A DNA stretch of 64,000 nt from contig JADWQD010000002.1 in assembly GCA_016110215.1 (NCBI GenBank), positions 1,922,001-1,986,000 of the forward strand. The letters are read 5' to 3'. Position 1 is the stretch's first letter. Each line of letters starts with the position of its first letter. Of this stretch, positions 12,964-24,004 are shown piece by piece. Source of the stretch: Capronia americana (Eukaryota; Ascomycota; Eurotiomycetes; Chaetothyriales; Herpotrichiellaceae). The translations under genes and the position numbers were made by a program. A model generated the notes under the pieces. That model was not told the origin of the DNA and ran no database searches. It saw only the letters and a list, made by a program, of their open reading frames with translations.

Positions 12964-14248
12964 TTTGCAGTTCACAGGAGGACAGACCTTGGTCAAGTGG
13001 CGCAGTTGGTGGTCGAATCAAAGGCCCAGAGCAGAAGCCCTGAGCCGAGTAGACCTTCTTCAGCTGACCATAAGTGTCACCGAGTAGTGAGTTGTGAATT
13101 CGCCGCCAGGGTGACAGGGTGAGCGAGAGTCGGTGGTTAGAGGATGAGACAGGTTTGAGGTTGTACAAATAGAAGGCTCCGAGCGCAGGCAGTCTGAGGT
13201 TCCGAGTCGAGTGAAGTGGTGGGTTGGACCGTTCACATTGCAAGCAGTGCTGAGCGGAGTGTGGTTGAGATGCGCCAACTGCGCGGTTGGTTCTCGAAAT
13301 CAGTTGGCTGGGGGTGCGGACGGGGAGGCCAGCCTAGGGCCCAGTTAAGCTTAGCATGCGATGTGCCCATTGCACGACACGGACCACACATGGGCCCTTC
13401 CCTTTCTTCACTGCTCGTCCCGCACTTTTCCCACAGATAGAGTGGTGAGCGACAGGCACAGCCTGCAGGGCCGGCCATTCACAGCTACTCGCTTTGTCCC
13501 CTTGAAGTTCGTTGTGAAGTGGGTTTTATGATGGTTTACCCCTCGAGGACCAAAATAACCAGGACAAAGCACATTCATATCTCACCAAGAATGGCAGACC
13601 TTTGACATAGAAATGATCGAATGTTGGTATATCGCAAGTTTAGTAATTACGTAAGGTACTCTACAGTCCCTGTAATTGCTGGTCATGAATCTAAATTCAT
13701 CAAGTGTGCTGGTGGTCCTGGCGCAAACTTGCTGAAGTGCCAAAAAATCAGAAAACCTTCCAGCTGATCCTACCTCGTCTACAAGCATATTCTAATAACA
13801 ACATAGCATCAAGTGTATTTTTATTTGTATAAAGAGATTGAGGAATAACTGTGCTTTGTCCTAGTTATTTGTGTCGTCGCAATTCACTGTGTGTTTTCAC
13901 TGCTTTGTACCTTCCCCTCTGGGGATTTCTCCGTACTTTCCTTTCCACTTGACCTAATAAACATCACTTGTACCTCACTTTCCTTCCAACCGTCTCTCAT
14001 CTGCAATTTATCATCCCTCTCTCACTGTCGCCCTGGGATGGATTGAACCATTCTACTCCTGTTGCTTCTGTTTCCTGTCAGCTCGTACAGCCCGCTCATT
14101 CCCTGCTGCGCAGTCTCTGCGCAGTCTCTGTGCGTGCGATTGCAGAGGCTGGCGTCCAACTGCCCCTCACTTTTCTACTCAAATCACGCACTCCCACTTC
14201 TTCCAATCTATCCTCTGTACTTCCTCGCCGATATCACGCCGCGTCACG
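12964..14248. promoter_or_regulatory. Shared upstream region of two divergent F-box genes
   Basis: This 1.28-kb interval lies between the starts of two divergently transcribed F-box genes. It is AT-richer around 13540-13960. A strongly pyrimidine-rich tract (about 13905-14230) precedes the ATG at 14249, as is common in fungal promoters and 5' UTRs. I see no gene in it. Confidence 0.55.
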
Positions 14249-15652
14249 ATGTCCTTGAACGAGTTTCCTGACGAGGTTATCGTCAAGATTTGTACCCACC
14301 TCGATTTCCAGAGCAATGCGAACTTGCGCCTCAGTAGCAAGCGCATGGCGCAGGCTGGAGCCGAAGCTCTATGCAAAAGCGTTCGCTTCCACTGCTCCGA
14401 GGAGTCGCTCAAACGTTTCCATGCCATTGCTCACGACGCTGTGCTCCGCAAATACGTCGACTCTGTCGTATTCGAAGGCAACCTCTTAGCTAACATACCC
14501 TGCGTCCATACCTACCAATCTCACTACATTCTCGACCACGGGAGACCTCCCCCACCTCCTCATCACGACGCCTCCCCACGTGAGAAGAGACTGTACGAGC
14601 GCAATGTCGCCAAGTCCAATCGGGCTATGGAGAAGAAGTACGAGCGCTATGTGGACCTGTTCACCAAGCAGCAGAAGATGCTCACATCTCCCGTCTTCGA
14701 TGAGATGATAGATCCAAGCATGCTCTGTTTCCCGCGCCTGACCAAGGTTGCTCTCTCCACTGTTGGCCGTTGCAAGCATGTTCTTTCTGGCAGATTCATG
14801 GACGCATTCGCCGCCGACATCACGATGCCGATCGAGCCGGATAGCAAGTATACCAAACATCAGCTCCAACATCTTCTGTTTCCAGGTGGCCAACCAATGA
14901 CTAGTCTTCGAGTCCTGGAAGTCCACGTCGTGTCCCCGCAATTTTTCACTGGCTTCATGCCAAGTCATATGTTGTGCCTCGCATTCCAAAATCTCAGAGT
15001 CATCGACCTTAATTTCCGCCTCGAGAAGGAAGATAGAATTAACCTGCGACCCGCCTCCAGGAACACAATGTATGCAGATCTGAGCAAAGGTCTCCTTCGA
15101 GATGCGCTCTCCGCAGCAAATGACTTGGAGCAGCTTACTATCAACTTCGACGACTTCGGCTACTACGGGGTGGTTGCTACTGTCGAGAACATCCTAGGCA
15201 CCAAGGTGTGGCCCAAACTTGAGATGCTCAACATTGACTGCATGTCAACGACCGAGACTGGCCTGATGCACCTGCTGAAACGCCACCCATTGCTGAAAGA
15301 TCTTCGACTGGGCTTCATGACATTTAGGCAAGGTCATTGGCCATCAGCCGCTACTCGGATGCGAAAGGAATTGAGCTTGCACGACTTCGTGCCAACCGGC
15401 ATATTCGAAGATCCTAGGCGGATGTATCCTATGCATCATCTGGACGGTGACGCCTATGTGCAAGACTTCAGCCACATTACCTTGGGAGAGGCCCTTGGAA
15501 TGTGGGTCACAGATGGAGCCAACGGTCCAGATGGAGACGAGTACCATCCATTGCTCGATGATGAATTTACCGACGCGGACGAACTTCGAGACCAGTTTGG
15601 ACCATTTGTGGAGGACGAGGAATTTAGCGACATGGACTGCGACAGTGACTAG
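14249..15652 (+). CDS. F-box protein
   Basis: Single-exon gene for 467 aa. It opens directly with an F-box (residues 4-45: EFPDEVIVKICTHLDFQS, then NLRLSSKRMAQAGAEALCKSV), the usual layout of fungal F-box proteins whose C-terminal half picks the substrate. The rest has regularly spaced leucines (for example LRVLEVHVVSPQF, LRVIDLNFRLE, LEQLTINFDDFGYYG, LEMLNIDCMSTTETGLMHLL), consistent with irregular leucine-rich repeats. The C-terminus is acidic. The ATG at 14249 sits after a pyrimidine-rich leader. Its substrate cannot be inferred. Confidence 0.85.
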   Translation: MSLNEFPDEVIVKICTHLDFQSNANLRLSSKRMAQAGAEALCKSVRFHCSEESLKRFHAIAHDAVLRKYVDSVVFEGNLLANIPCVHTYQSHYILDHGRPPPPPHHDASPREKRLYERNVAKSNRAMEKKYERYVDLFTKQQKMLTSPVFDEMIDPSMLCFPRLTKVALSTVGRCKHVLSGRFMDAFAADITMPIEPDSKYTKHQLQHLLFPGGQPMTSLRVLEVHVVSPQFFTGFMPSHMLCLAFQNLRVIDLNFRLEKEDRINLRPASRNTMYADLSKGLLRDALSAANDLEQLTINFDDFGYYGVVATVENILGTKVWPKLEMLNIDCMSTTETGLMHLLKRHPLLKDLRLGFMTFRQGHWPSAATRMRKELSLHDFVPTGIFEDPRRMYPMHHLDGDAYVQDFSHITLGEALGMWVTDGANGPDGDEYHPLLDDEFTDADELRDQFGPFVEDEEFSDMDCDSD

Positions 15653-16213
15653 GCGAGACTGGCAGCCCTATTCTTCCTGGATTTTCTCCATCATGTTGTA
15701 TGATTACGAGGTTACGAAGTTTTCCGACACTGTACAGTACCTTATTCAGCACTGGCATTTTACGAGCAACGGACGACGGCAGATACTCCCAGATGGGTGT
15801 CCTTGTCCAATCTTCATTTCTTTTGCGACCCTTCGAGACGACTCTTTTCAAGTCAGGCGAGCGGCTTGCATTTCAGTTCATATGGATTGACGGAGACCAA
15901 GTTGCGCTTTGTGTTGTGGATGGAGCAAAAGGTTGTGTTCGAAAAGACTTTTCTGATGTATTCATAGCTAGAGCAGAGAGTAGGCCGGGAGCTTGCACAT
16001 TCTCATTTCCGTTGAAGGACCCCGGTAATTTTGTAACCAAGATATAGACCATTTCCAGCCAGTGGTTCAGCCTTGCTGCTTCTTCTGCAACGCCTTTTGC
16101 ACGTCCTTGTCACGCTCCCCAATGATCGGCTAATCATCGGGAATTGAGACAGTGATCTCATGAATCTTTCGGAAATGCTGCGGACAGCAGGTCGTCGGCC
16201 AGCTACCATCAAA
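15653..16213. other. Intergenic region, nothing recognised
   Basis: This holds the 3' flank of the F-box gene and the 5' flank of the SDH assembly factor. Short frames here have no recognisable content. Confidence 0.6.
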
Positions 16214-16669
16214 ATGCGTCCATCTTTACGGCTTCTAGCAGCTCCAGCGACAGCTCCCTTTCACCCTGGGCAACGCGGACCAGGTATCGCCCTTCTTCCG
16301 GCCATCCCACTGTACCGCCGCCTCCTGCGCATCCACCGCAAGAAACTAGGCCCGGAAGAACGCGTCTTCGGCGACACATACCTCAAATCCGAATTCCGCA
16401 GACATCGGGACGTAGAGAACCCTTTGCACATCGTGGGATTTCTGACCGAGTGGCAACAATATGGCCAGCAGCTCGAGGGTGAGGACTGGAAAGAACAAAA
16501 GATCGATCCGGCGCTACTGGATAGGATGAGCGATCAGCAAGTTGGGCAGATGTATGAACTTATGCTAGCGATTCAGAAGAGAGGGAGGGACAGTGTCGAC
16601 GAGGAGGAGGAGGGTGAGGTTTTGCGGGCGATTGAGCAGGCCACGAAGAGTGGGAGTGACAAGCCTTGA
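16214..16669 (+). CDS. SDH7: Succinate dehydrogenase assembly factor 3 (Sdh7/Acn9, LYR family)
   Basis: Predicted mitochondrial-matrix chaperone that helps mature the iron-sulfur subunit of succinate dehydrogenase (complex II). The 151-aa product starts with a basic, Ser/Ala-rich presequence (MRPSLRLLAAP). The LYR motif follows at residues 33-35 (IPLYRRLLRIHRKKL), then the family core GPEERVFGDTYLKSEFRRH and HIVGFLTEWQQYGQQL. An in-frame ATG 54 nt upstream (16160) exists. I prefer 16214 because it gives a clean targeting peptide. The acidic C-terminal extension is common in fungal members. Confidence 0.93.
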   Translation: MRPSLRLLAAPATAPFHPGQRGPGIALLPAIPLYRRLLRIHRKKLGPEERVFGDTYLKSEFRRHRDVENPLHIVGFLTEWQQYGQQLEGEDWKEQKIDPALLDRMSDQQVGQMYELMLAIQKRGRDSVDEEEEGEVLRAIEQATKSGSDKP

Positions 16670-17023
16670 CAATTGACGATGGCCCGAGCAAACCACAGAC
16701 GCAGGTGACAACGTCAGTGGAAATGATAGCGTATGATGATTGCTGTCATCGATGCGAACGAGAGGAGCATTTGCCAACAAGTCGCTACCACTGCAGTTGC
16801 GGTTGCGATTGCGCGGCACATCACTGGCACACCATCAAACCATTCAGTACCGAGTGTCTCACAAAACAATACGGCTACATCTTTCTTTTCTCGATACACG
16901 CACTGCAGCATCACTTGTCACAACCGAATTTTGGACTCGATCACTACTACTGAGAGAAAGACCAAAAGCCCAGAGGGCAAAGAAGAAGTCTCCCTCACCT
17001 CCATTCACTCTACCCTCGCCATC
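16670..17023. other. Short intergenic or 5' UTR region
   Basis: The downstream reading frame stays open back to 16733, but the upstream part has no conserved look, so I treat it as leader of the 17024 gene. No separate gene is seen. Confidence 0.5.
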
Positions 17024-17449
17024 ATGTGCCAGACCGAGACTTTCAAATCCCACACTTGCCCTCACCAATGGATGACCATCGTCAAGCCCTGCGGTCCTGA
17101 AGCGTCTTTCAAAAATCAATACCACACATACAAGCCTGCGCGCAGCGGACTCAAGAAATTGGCGCAACCAGGGGCCCTCTCAGCGCCCGCAAATTCTTGT
17201 CCCAACTGCGACAAGAAGGGTGAGTATGATGCGAACATGACGAGGGTCATCATCCAGAAGCCGTGGGAGACCGGCAACATGGGCAACGGGTATAACATGA
17301 CCGATGGGAGGGGGAATGTGTTGCACACCAGCTATGCCCGTGGAGCATATGGGCCGCCGGGTGCGAGGTACACGGCGTGTGGTGTGACCAGGACGAGTGT
17401 GCATCCACGGCAGCCATGGGAACAGAATGGATGTTGCAGTGTGATGTGA
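17024..17449 (+). CDS. Small Cys-rich protein with C-terminal CaaX-like motif
   Basis: 141-aa protein of unknown function. It opens with MCQTETFKSHTCPHQWMTI and has further cysteines at VKPC and SCPNCDKKG. These Cys and His residues could form a small zinc site. The middle is rich in Gly, Tyr and Asn. It ends in Gly-Cys-Cys-Ser-Val-Met. The last four residues match a CaaX box with Met at the end, which favours farnesylation, and the extra Cys just before could be palmitoylated. This is inference from sequence only. I start at 17024 because the protein-like part begins at that ATG. The codon pattern and absence of stops over 426 nt support a real gene. Confidence 0.65.
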   Translation: MCQTETFKSHTCPHQWMTIVKPCGPEASFKNQYHTYKPARSGLKKLAQPGALSAPANSCPNCDKKGEYDANMTRVIIQKPWETGNMGNGYNMTDGRGNVLHTSYARGAYGPPGARYTACGVTRTSVHPRQPWEQNGCCSVM

Positions 17450-18039
17450 GCAGGATGCAGAATTTGCCAGAGACGAGGCACGCCAGCCCGCGCGAGGCGA
17501 AGCTCACACGTACCCCAATACACTTTTCTTCTGTACTTAGGTATTCTGCACAATGCCTGAATCCCAGATCACAGTAATGAGTACAAAGTAAAATAGCGCT
17601 GGCACATTTCCCGGCGCGGCGATGTCAGGGTTCCCTGAAGCGGAGTTGACCTTCTTTCTATTTTCCAACCTTCCTCATCCTCTCACCAACCGATCACGCA
17701 ATGCCCCCACGGGATGATAAACACGAGCCGTGGAGCCGCGCGACTCGCCTTCGGATGGCTGGACGCCCTGGAACCCTGCATTCGGAGATGCCCTTTCAGC
17801 ACGCAGATCGCGACACATGGCGGGGCAATGATGAGGATGAAGTCAGTCATCCATGACCGTGAGAGAATTCTTCCCTCGATAGGCGAGTATGAGCACTGTA
17901 TACAGAAAATCTCCTCGTCCACTAACTGAGTGCTTCAAACCCTCGCATCCAGCGAAGAGATTGATTTTCCTTGCCTAATTTTCCCTTCCCTTTCACCCAC
18001 TCAGCCAGTTGCTGTTCTCCGAACCGCGATCAACCAACA
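17450..18039. other. Intergenic region, nothing recognised
   Basis: This is the upstream region of the dioxygenase gene. A frame open from 17971 joins that gene, but I regard the part before 18040 as leader. No other feature is seen. Confidence 0.6.
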
Positions 18040-19293
18040 ATGGCGCCTGTAGCAGTTGAAACACCTCACCCACCACCAGCGCCACCGACAGCTTCGTCCA
18101 AGACCGCCACCAGCGAGCCCGTCGACCGAGCCATCTTCCCCGACGGTTTCAAAACCTCCGGGCAACACCCTCCCCTCTACGACAAGCTGTATCCTTACAG
18201 CGCGTTCCCGAAGAAAATTACGGGCCCAACAGTTTGGACCGACGAATACACCAACCGGCCCGAAACATGGACACACGTCTTCTCAGCGCAGGAGATCGCC
18301 GAACTGTCGAGGGCGGCGGATAACTTCCTGGCCAACAACCTCCCTCTCACGGGCATCAACCCGGAGAACTTCCCCCTCCCCAGCATGGCCGCCTCTCTGC
18401 GGTCCATGCGCGCCGAGCTCCTCAACGGCAAGGGCTTCATCCTGTACAAGGGCTTCCCCGTCCGCGACTGGGGCAACCACAAGTCGGCCGTCGCGTATAT
18501 GGGTCTGGGTACCTACATCGGGTATCCCGTGTCGCAGAACGGGCGGGGCCACATCCTCGGCCACGTCAAGGACCTGGGCGAGGACAGCACGCAGATCGAC
18601 AAGGTGCGCATCTACCGCACGAACGCGCGGCAGTTCTTCCACGCCGACGACTGCGACGTCGTGGGCCTGTTGTGCGTCGCCCGCGCCGAGGAGGGCGGCG
18701 AGTCCGACGTCGCGTCCGTGCACCAGGTGTGGAACATCCTGCAGGCGGAGCAGCCCGACGTGGCGGAACTGCTGACCAGGCCGGTTTGGTACTTCGACCG
18801 CAAGGGCGAGGTCTCGCGCGGCGAGGAGCCCTACATCCGCACGAGTGTCTTCTACCTCGAGACGCCCGCTGAGGATGGCAAGGATGGCAACACCCTGCCG
18901 CCGCCGCAGAGAGTCTACTGCAAGTGGGACCCGTACTACGTGCGGTCGTTGACACGGTTTTCCGACAAGGGCATCATCCCGCCTCTGTCGCCGGAGCAGG
19001 TCCACGCGCTCGAGACGCTCGAGGCCGTGTGCAACCGCGTCAAGCTGCACATGGTGCTGGAGGTCGGGGACATCCAGTTCGTGAGTAACAGCCACATCTT
19101 GCACGCGAGGACTGCGTACCGGGACCACGCCCCGGACAGCGGCATGCCGAGACGCCATCTCATGAGACTGTGGTTGAGCACCCCGGCCAGTGAGGGCGGG
19201 TGGAGGCTGCCGTTCCACGATGTCGACGAGCGGAAGAGGGGCGGCATCCAGGTTGACGACACGCCACCCGTGGCGAGGTTGGACGCTGATTGA
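18040..19293 (+). CDS. TauD/TfdA-family Fe(II)/2-oxoglutarate dioxygenase
   Basis: Single-exon gene for 417 aa. It is predicted to hydroxylate or oxidatively cleave a small organic substrate using Fe(II), O2 and 2-oxoglutarate. The iron ligands are visible: the HxD motif in QFFHADDCD (H201, D203) and the distal His in NSHILHARTAYRDH (about H355), followed by the 2-oxoglutarate-binding Arg region RRHLMRLWLS. The N-terminal 30 residues are Pro/Ala/Thr-rich and probably disordered. The region is strongly GC-rich at third positions, which produces a long antisense open frame. The nearest known fungal relatives are broad TauD-like proteins, so the substrate is open. Confidence 0.9.
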   Translation: MAPVAVETPHPPPAPPTASSKTATSEPVDRAIFPDGFKTSGQHPPLYDKLYPYSAFPKKITGPTVWTDEYTNRPETWTHVFSAQEIAELSRAADNFLANNLPLTGINPENFPLPSMAASLRSMRAELLNGKGFILYKGFPVRDWGNHKSAVAYMGLGTYIGYPVSQNGRGHILGHVKDLGEDSTQIDKVRIYRTNARQFFHADDCDVVGLLCVARAEEGGESDVASVHQVWNILQAEQPDVAELLTRPVWYFDRKGEVSRGEEPYIRTSVFYLETPAEDGKDGNTLPPPQRVYCKWDPYYVRSLTRFSDKGIIPPLSPEQVHALETLEAVCNRVKLHMVLEVGDIQFVSNSHILHARTAYRDHAPDSGMPRRHLMRLWLSTPASEGGWRLPFHDVDERKRGGIQVDDTPPVARLDAD

Positions 19294-19848
19294 GTGGGGC
19301 AGACCGTTCGCCCAAAGGAAGAGAAGTCGCTACTCAGGTCACGGCCACCTACAGTACAGTTGGGAGAGGACCCTGCGGAGGATGTATTCCGGTACGAATA
19401 CAGCTCGCTCTGGCAATCAAACCTGTGAGATGATCTGATGACATGTATGGTATGCTATATACAAAAGACAGCAATGACACCCCACCGATACCTCAGTATT
19501 TATACAGCCAGCAGAGAGATTTAGACCAACCGGATCCACCAACAAGCCAGCCATGTCGCGCTCAATATCATAACTAACGGGCCAGTTGTCTCCTGCCTTG
19601 CGGACGCAGAAACCCCTTGCCCAAAGGGAATCCGCAGGACATCTGAGGTGGACGTCTCCTGACTCCGTCTCGAGACATACACTCGCGTATAGTCGGTGAC
19701 ACGTCAACAGTGCGCTACTCTGAGGTGCTAACCTACTGCGCGGCCCGTAAAGCCAAAACCCTTCAGCCTTGCCGTACTCTCCTCGGAACAGTCCACTGTT
19801 TTAATGTCCTGTCTCTTGGCTGGGTATGAAGCCTTGGTGAACGTCCCG
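19294..19848. other. Convergent intergenic region
   Basis: This lies between the stops of the dioxygenase (+) and the F-box gene (-). No gene or clear terminator structure is seen. Confidence 0.6.
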
Positions 19849-21722
19849 CTATTCTCCCCCCAGCTCTACCACTATATGCTCGCTCAGTTCCTCCAGATCG
19901 TACATCTTACCACCGGAATTGATGTTAGAGTCGGCGGTGACTTTTATTCTAGCCCTCAATTTCCGGATGAAGTATTCCTCGTGGTAGCTCCCCGAACACT
20001 GGGGCAAGCGATGCGACTGAGTACATATAAGTTCCTCCATTGGTGAGGACATCAAGCGATCGATCCCTCTGTAGAGCTTGTCGTCTCTTGCCTGGGCATC
20101 CTTGTTGAGTGGTCGACAATGGTTCTGCTGCGTGGTTTCGAGTTTGAGCCGTCTAAGCGATTTGAGTATGCTCCTGCCACTGTGCTGCGAGTGAGGGTGT
20201 GTAGTGCCTAACAGATCGTCCGCCAGGCCCTCGAGGTCAACGCCCCACCTGAAAACGTACCCCTTGAGCTTGAGCTGCTCTAGGCTAGTCGGCAACCGTT
20301 CGACAAGATTGGTGGGCCTCCACGTGCTGTCCACTCCATAGTCGCGAGGACGATCGGGGTCGGTTCGGTCAATGACACATTCCTGTTCGGCCGTGATGCT
20401 AAGTTTCTTCAACTGTCTCAGCTCGGTAAGGTTGAATGCACCCTTGAATTCCTTTTTCTCCAGGAGAAAGGCATGATCGAAGTGTATCTTCAGTTTATTC
20501 AGGCCTGGTTGGGTTCGAGTCACAATCGCTAACATGAGTTGTGTCACGTATTGTTCGTTGGATATGGGCGACGAATCGATGTTGTACTCAAGGCGACAAA
20601 AGTCAAGGAATTGCAGACCGCGAGGTTTGCTCAAGAGAGCCGATATCGAGCGTTCATCCACCGCACAGCGAGCCAATTTTAGCGTTGCTAGAGCGGCAGA
20701 GTATTGCGGGATGGAATCTCCTTGGAAACCCCGTAGGTCCAGGCCATCCAGCGCCAGGCGGGTGAGCCTCGGTGCTTGCAGTAAAGGCTCAAGTCGTGGC
20801 GCACGCTGTCCTTGTAGTGGAATACCGGTGAAGTTGAGGAAGCACTCACGGAGCAAGGGGAACCTGTGCGTATCCAATACATGCTGCAGAGCACTCAGCC
20901 ACGGGTAGGGATACTGGCAACGGACGTAGCTGCGAACCACTCCCACTGTCAAGCTCTTCAGGTTTGGAAAGCGAGAGACAAATTGCAACTTGAACGCCGC
21001 TCCAGGCATGTCGGACATGCTAAATCGGACCTGTAAACGCCTTAGAACCTGTTTCGAGCCTGCGAAACCTAGAAGAGCGAGAACAAAGGACAGGCACGCC
21101 GGCAAAATGTCCTGTTGGACAGGGTTCCGGTCCTCCAAGCACAAGTTTGGCTGGGAATACAACTTACATTGAGGTTCTGGACCCATTTCAGTCGACGCTC
21201 GTCGGCGTCCAGGCTCGACTTGATCCTGTCGGGCCGCAAGTTGATCCTCTCGGCGCGAGAGTCCCAGGACAAGTCGATGTATTTCCACCGGGCAGGTTCT
21301 GCCAGATGCAATGCCTCTCTGCATGTTAGGCGGAATTGTGACAGCGCCATGTCCTCAGCTTCCATCCTCCCGGTGAAAAGATGATCTTCTTCCGCCAATT
21401 CTTCCATTACCCGGCGAAGGACTACATCTGGGAGGTCGAAGAGAGTGCGGTGCTGACCCGCATTTACTGGCACCATGCTTATGAAGTGGGCTTCGTGCTG
21501 TGGGCTGGGGTTTCCAAGCTGGAGGTTGTGTTCGGTGCATACCAGGCGTCGAGAGAGTGCAAGGTTGAGGGCAGATGATGGGGAGAGCGTGAGCGTGAGC
21601 CACTGGTCTGTCTCGAGTAACAATACCGCTTTGTTTGCCAGAGCTCGAGCATATAATTCGATCTGTGCTTCCGGTTCCGGCTTTTCTTTGTTTTCAACAC
21701 TCGACACAATGACAGTCGGCAT
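19849..21722 (-). CDS. F-box protein (two exons)
   Basis: Exons 21722-21168 and 21111-19849 give 605 aa. The 56-bp intron starts GTAAGT and ends CAACAG. The F-box lies near residues 95-140 (TLFDLPDVVLRRVMEEL, then SQFRLTCREALHLAEPARWKYI). The long C-terminal part has leucine-spaced segments (FPNLKSLTVGVV, APRLTRLALDGLDL, LRQLKKLSITAE), again like irregular LRRs. By family this would be an SCF substrate adaptor. The ATG at 21722 is preferred to a GTG just upstream. The gene lies 3' of and parallel to the APC/C cullin gene, with only about 115 bp between them. Target unknown. Confidence 0.82.
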
Positions 21723-21838
21723 CACTCACTGCAGGTCATTCACCCACCAGCAGTCGTGCTGCACCTTATACCGGTCGATGTCAGTAGGGCACGGACCATG
21801 TTGGCAACTGATCGCCATCGGCCCCACGGACAAGCATC

Positions 21839-24004
21839 TCAACTGGCGACCTTGTAGACACCGGCATTTCCAACCTCCAAAACCCCTTCCTTGACTAGTC
21901 CAGCCAAAAAGTCCTTCAGTTCCTCATTGCTAAACGGAAACCCACCAGGAACAACAATTCCTAGCATCATAGCGATCCTCGCCAGTGGCATGGAACCTTG
22001 ATTCGTCAGCATGGATACAACAAATTGATGGTACATGGCCATTTTCTGTTTCCGTTCGGCTTCTTCAGCTTCTTTGGCTGCTGCGAGGGCTGCTGCTTCT
22101 GCTGCTGCGGCTGTGTTGGCCTGTGTCTCGGTCGAGGAATCATTGGCCATAGCCGCATCGCCGTCGGCGCCGGAGGGGAGTCGTTCGAGGACGGCAAACG
22201 TATTTGGGGTGGTCTCTTGGAGAACGCGTTTGGAAACCCAGAATATACATGCAGACCGAGCAAGATTGGGGGACATTTCGAGCTCCGATGCAAGTTGAGA
22301 GACGGTCTTGCTGACTGGCTGGTTTGCGCTTGCTGCGTCGTTGTCCTGGAAGGCGTGAATTACGGCGGCTTGCCAGGGCAGGACCTCTTCTCGCACGCTG
22401 CGATCCTCTAGCTCCAGCTCCACCTCTACTTGGCCGATTGCATTGAGCCAAGTCAATTTCCGTGACTGCTTCAACGCTCCGAAGCCCATCTCGTAGCTCT
22501 TTTGCCGCTCCAACACTTCAGGCGGCACGTTGAACGACTGGTCTAACATGGACGGCCAGAACAGTCTGGAGAGGATCTTCGCATGAAGGTCAATTCCTCC
22601 GTCTTTCTTATCCATTCGCTCCCGTGTTCCTCCTTTCTCCAGGTCTCGTCTGATGGCGGTGTTGACTTTCCGCGAATCCAGGACATCTCGCAGCATGACC
22701 TCACATCCTTGTAAGGCAGAATCGCCGAATCGGATCTTCAGGTGTTCCAGCACGCTGATTTCCTGGTTGAAGTCGGCCTTGTTTTTGAGCAGTCGTTCGG
22801 CGAGCGTCGATTGGAGCTCCTTCACAAAGACATCTTTAGTGTCGAAGAGGGTGATCAGGCTGCCGATCACATCGGTATTCTTGTTCGATTTCATGTAGTC
22901 CGGTGCTGCATCAACGGGATCAGGCACCCAATCCATGTTGTTCCAGTCAAATTCGCTGTCTTCTGTAATATTGTCGCGGGCATTGTGCTGATGGAGTTCG
23001 AGAGCAAGTTCAGAAAGGATTTCTGGGTCCGACGACGGTTGACCTTCCTTCTCCTTGGGGGTGGTGTCAGCTAGGAGTCCGGTAACAATGACTTTGACCG
23101 TATCGTCTCGCTCTCTGAGATATCGCCGAACTCTTCTTGCGACACGATCTAGGAGGACGCCTTTGGGATCAAGGACTCGGAATGAGCGGATGATGGCGAT
23201 GTACAGCTGCAAGATCTCGATAGTCGAGGCGCCAGGGTGCAGCAGACGCGTCTGAAGAACGTTGGCGAAATCGTTGGTCAGGTACCCTCTCGTAGCCGGA
23301 TTGGTCGTAAAGTGCCTCAGGTCTTCAATGGCTGGTGCGGTGGCATCCCAGTCGACAATGATCTCAAAGAGTTCCTCTACCCGTAAGGCGCCCAAGCGAG
23401 CCATGGCCAGATCCTTCCATTTCCGGACCTCAGTCTCCGGCACCCGCTGAGCGTTCAGACTCTCATCTAGACAACAAAGCACCTTGTACGCAATCCTTGA
23501 CAACAAGTGTTGGACCCAAAATTCGAGGTGACGATACAGGCCCTCATGGTAATTTCCAGCATAAGACCAAGTCACGAATTCGGTCAGGAGCTCATTGAGA
23601 ACAGCGGCTAGCAACTTCATCACGGTGTCGGAACCGACTGCTGACCGCCAACGCGATAACATCGACCATAACGGAGAGGTGTTTTCCCGCGTGATATGTT
23701 TTGCATGATCAACCGCCGTTGGCTCGCGTATTCGATCGGCTGGCCCAGAAGACCCAAAGCGGCTGTGGAAGGGAGGACCAGCATGGGTCGACACGCGAGA
23801 CTGTCCGTAGACAAAAGCATCGTTTCCAATGCCGAGGAGAAGTCGAAGCTGGGATTTCAGGGTTTGTTGAATATCTGGAATTACTGCCGCGGCTTTTGGG
23901 GCGAACCGACGACCGTGTTTAGGTGGTTTGATGCCGGAGGGGAACACTGACGCGAAGACCCCATCCGCCGTCGGAGCGGGAGGGATAGTCTGTGTCTTCG
24001 ACAT
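21839..24004 (-). CDS. APC2: Anaphase-promoting complex subunit 2 (Apc2, cullin family)
   Basis: Predicted cullin-like scaffold of the APC/C, which holds the Apc11 RING and drives cyclin and securin ubiquitination in mitosis. Single exon, 721 aa from the ATG at 24004. The frame is open further upstream but has no ATG there. The N-terminal half has helical cullin-repeat character. The cullin-homology part contains RVLDPKGVLLDRVARRVRRYL, VKVIVTGLLAD and, later, LDQSFNVPPEVLERQKSYE and KLTWLNAIGQVEVELE. A winged-helix (WHB/APC2) domain ends the protein (MLGIVVPGGF to LVKEGVLEVGNAGVYKVAS). An Ala/Glu-rich low-complexity insert precedes that domain. An essential single-copy gene in most fungi. Confidence 0.93.
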   Translation of the reverse strand: MSKTQTIPPAPTADGVFASVFPSGIKPPKHGRRFAPKAAAVIPDIQQTLKSQLRLLLGIGNDAFVYGQSRVSTHAGPPFHSRFGSSGPADRIREPTAVDHAKHITRENTSPLWSMLSRWRSAVGSDTVMKLLAAVLNELLTEFVTWSYAGNYHEGLYRHLEFWVQHLLSRIAYKVLCCLDESLNAQRVPETEVRKWKDLAMARLGALRVEELFEIIVDWDATAPAIEDLRHFTTNPATRGYLTNDFANVLQTRLLHPGASTIEILQLYIAIIRSFRVLDPKGVLLDRVARRVRRYLRERDDTVKVIVTGLLADTTPKEKEGQPSSDPEILSELALELHQHNARDNITEDSEFDWNNMDWVPDPVDAAPDYMKSNKNTDVIGSLITLFDTKDVFVKELQSTLAERLLKNKADFNQEISVLEHLKIRFGDSALQGCEVMLRDVLDSRKVNTAIRRDLEKGGTRERMDKKDGGIDLHAKILSRLFWPSMLDQSFNVPPEVLERQKSYEMGFGALKQSRKLTWLNAIGQVEVELELEDRSVREEVLPWQAAVIHAFQDNDAASANQPVSKTVSQLASELEMSPNLARSACIFWVSKRVLQETTPNTFAVLERLPSGADGDAAMANDSSTETQANTAAAAEAAALAAAKEAEEAERKQKMAMYHQFVVSMLTNQGSMPLARIAMMLGIVVPGGFPFSNEELKDFLAGLVKEGVLEVGNAGVYKVAS

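Noticed and set aside
18283..19218. 311-aa open frame antisense to the dioxygenase gene
   Set aside because: GC-rich third positions on the coding strand remove stops on the other. It has no family-like content, while the sense strand has clear iron ligands.
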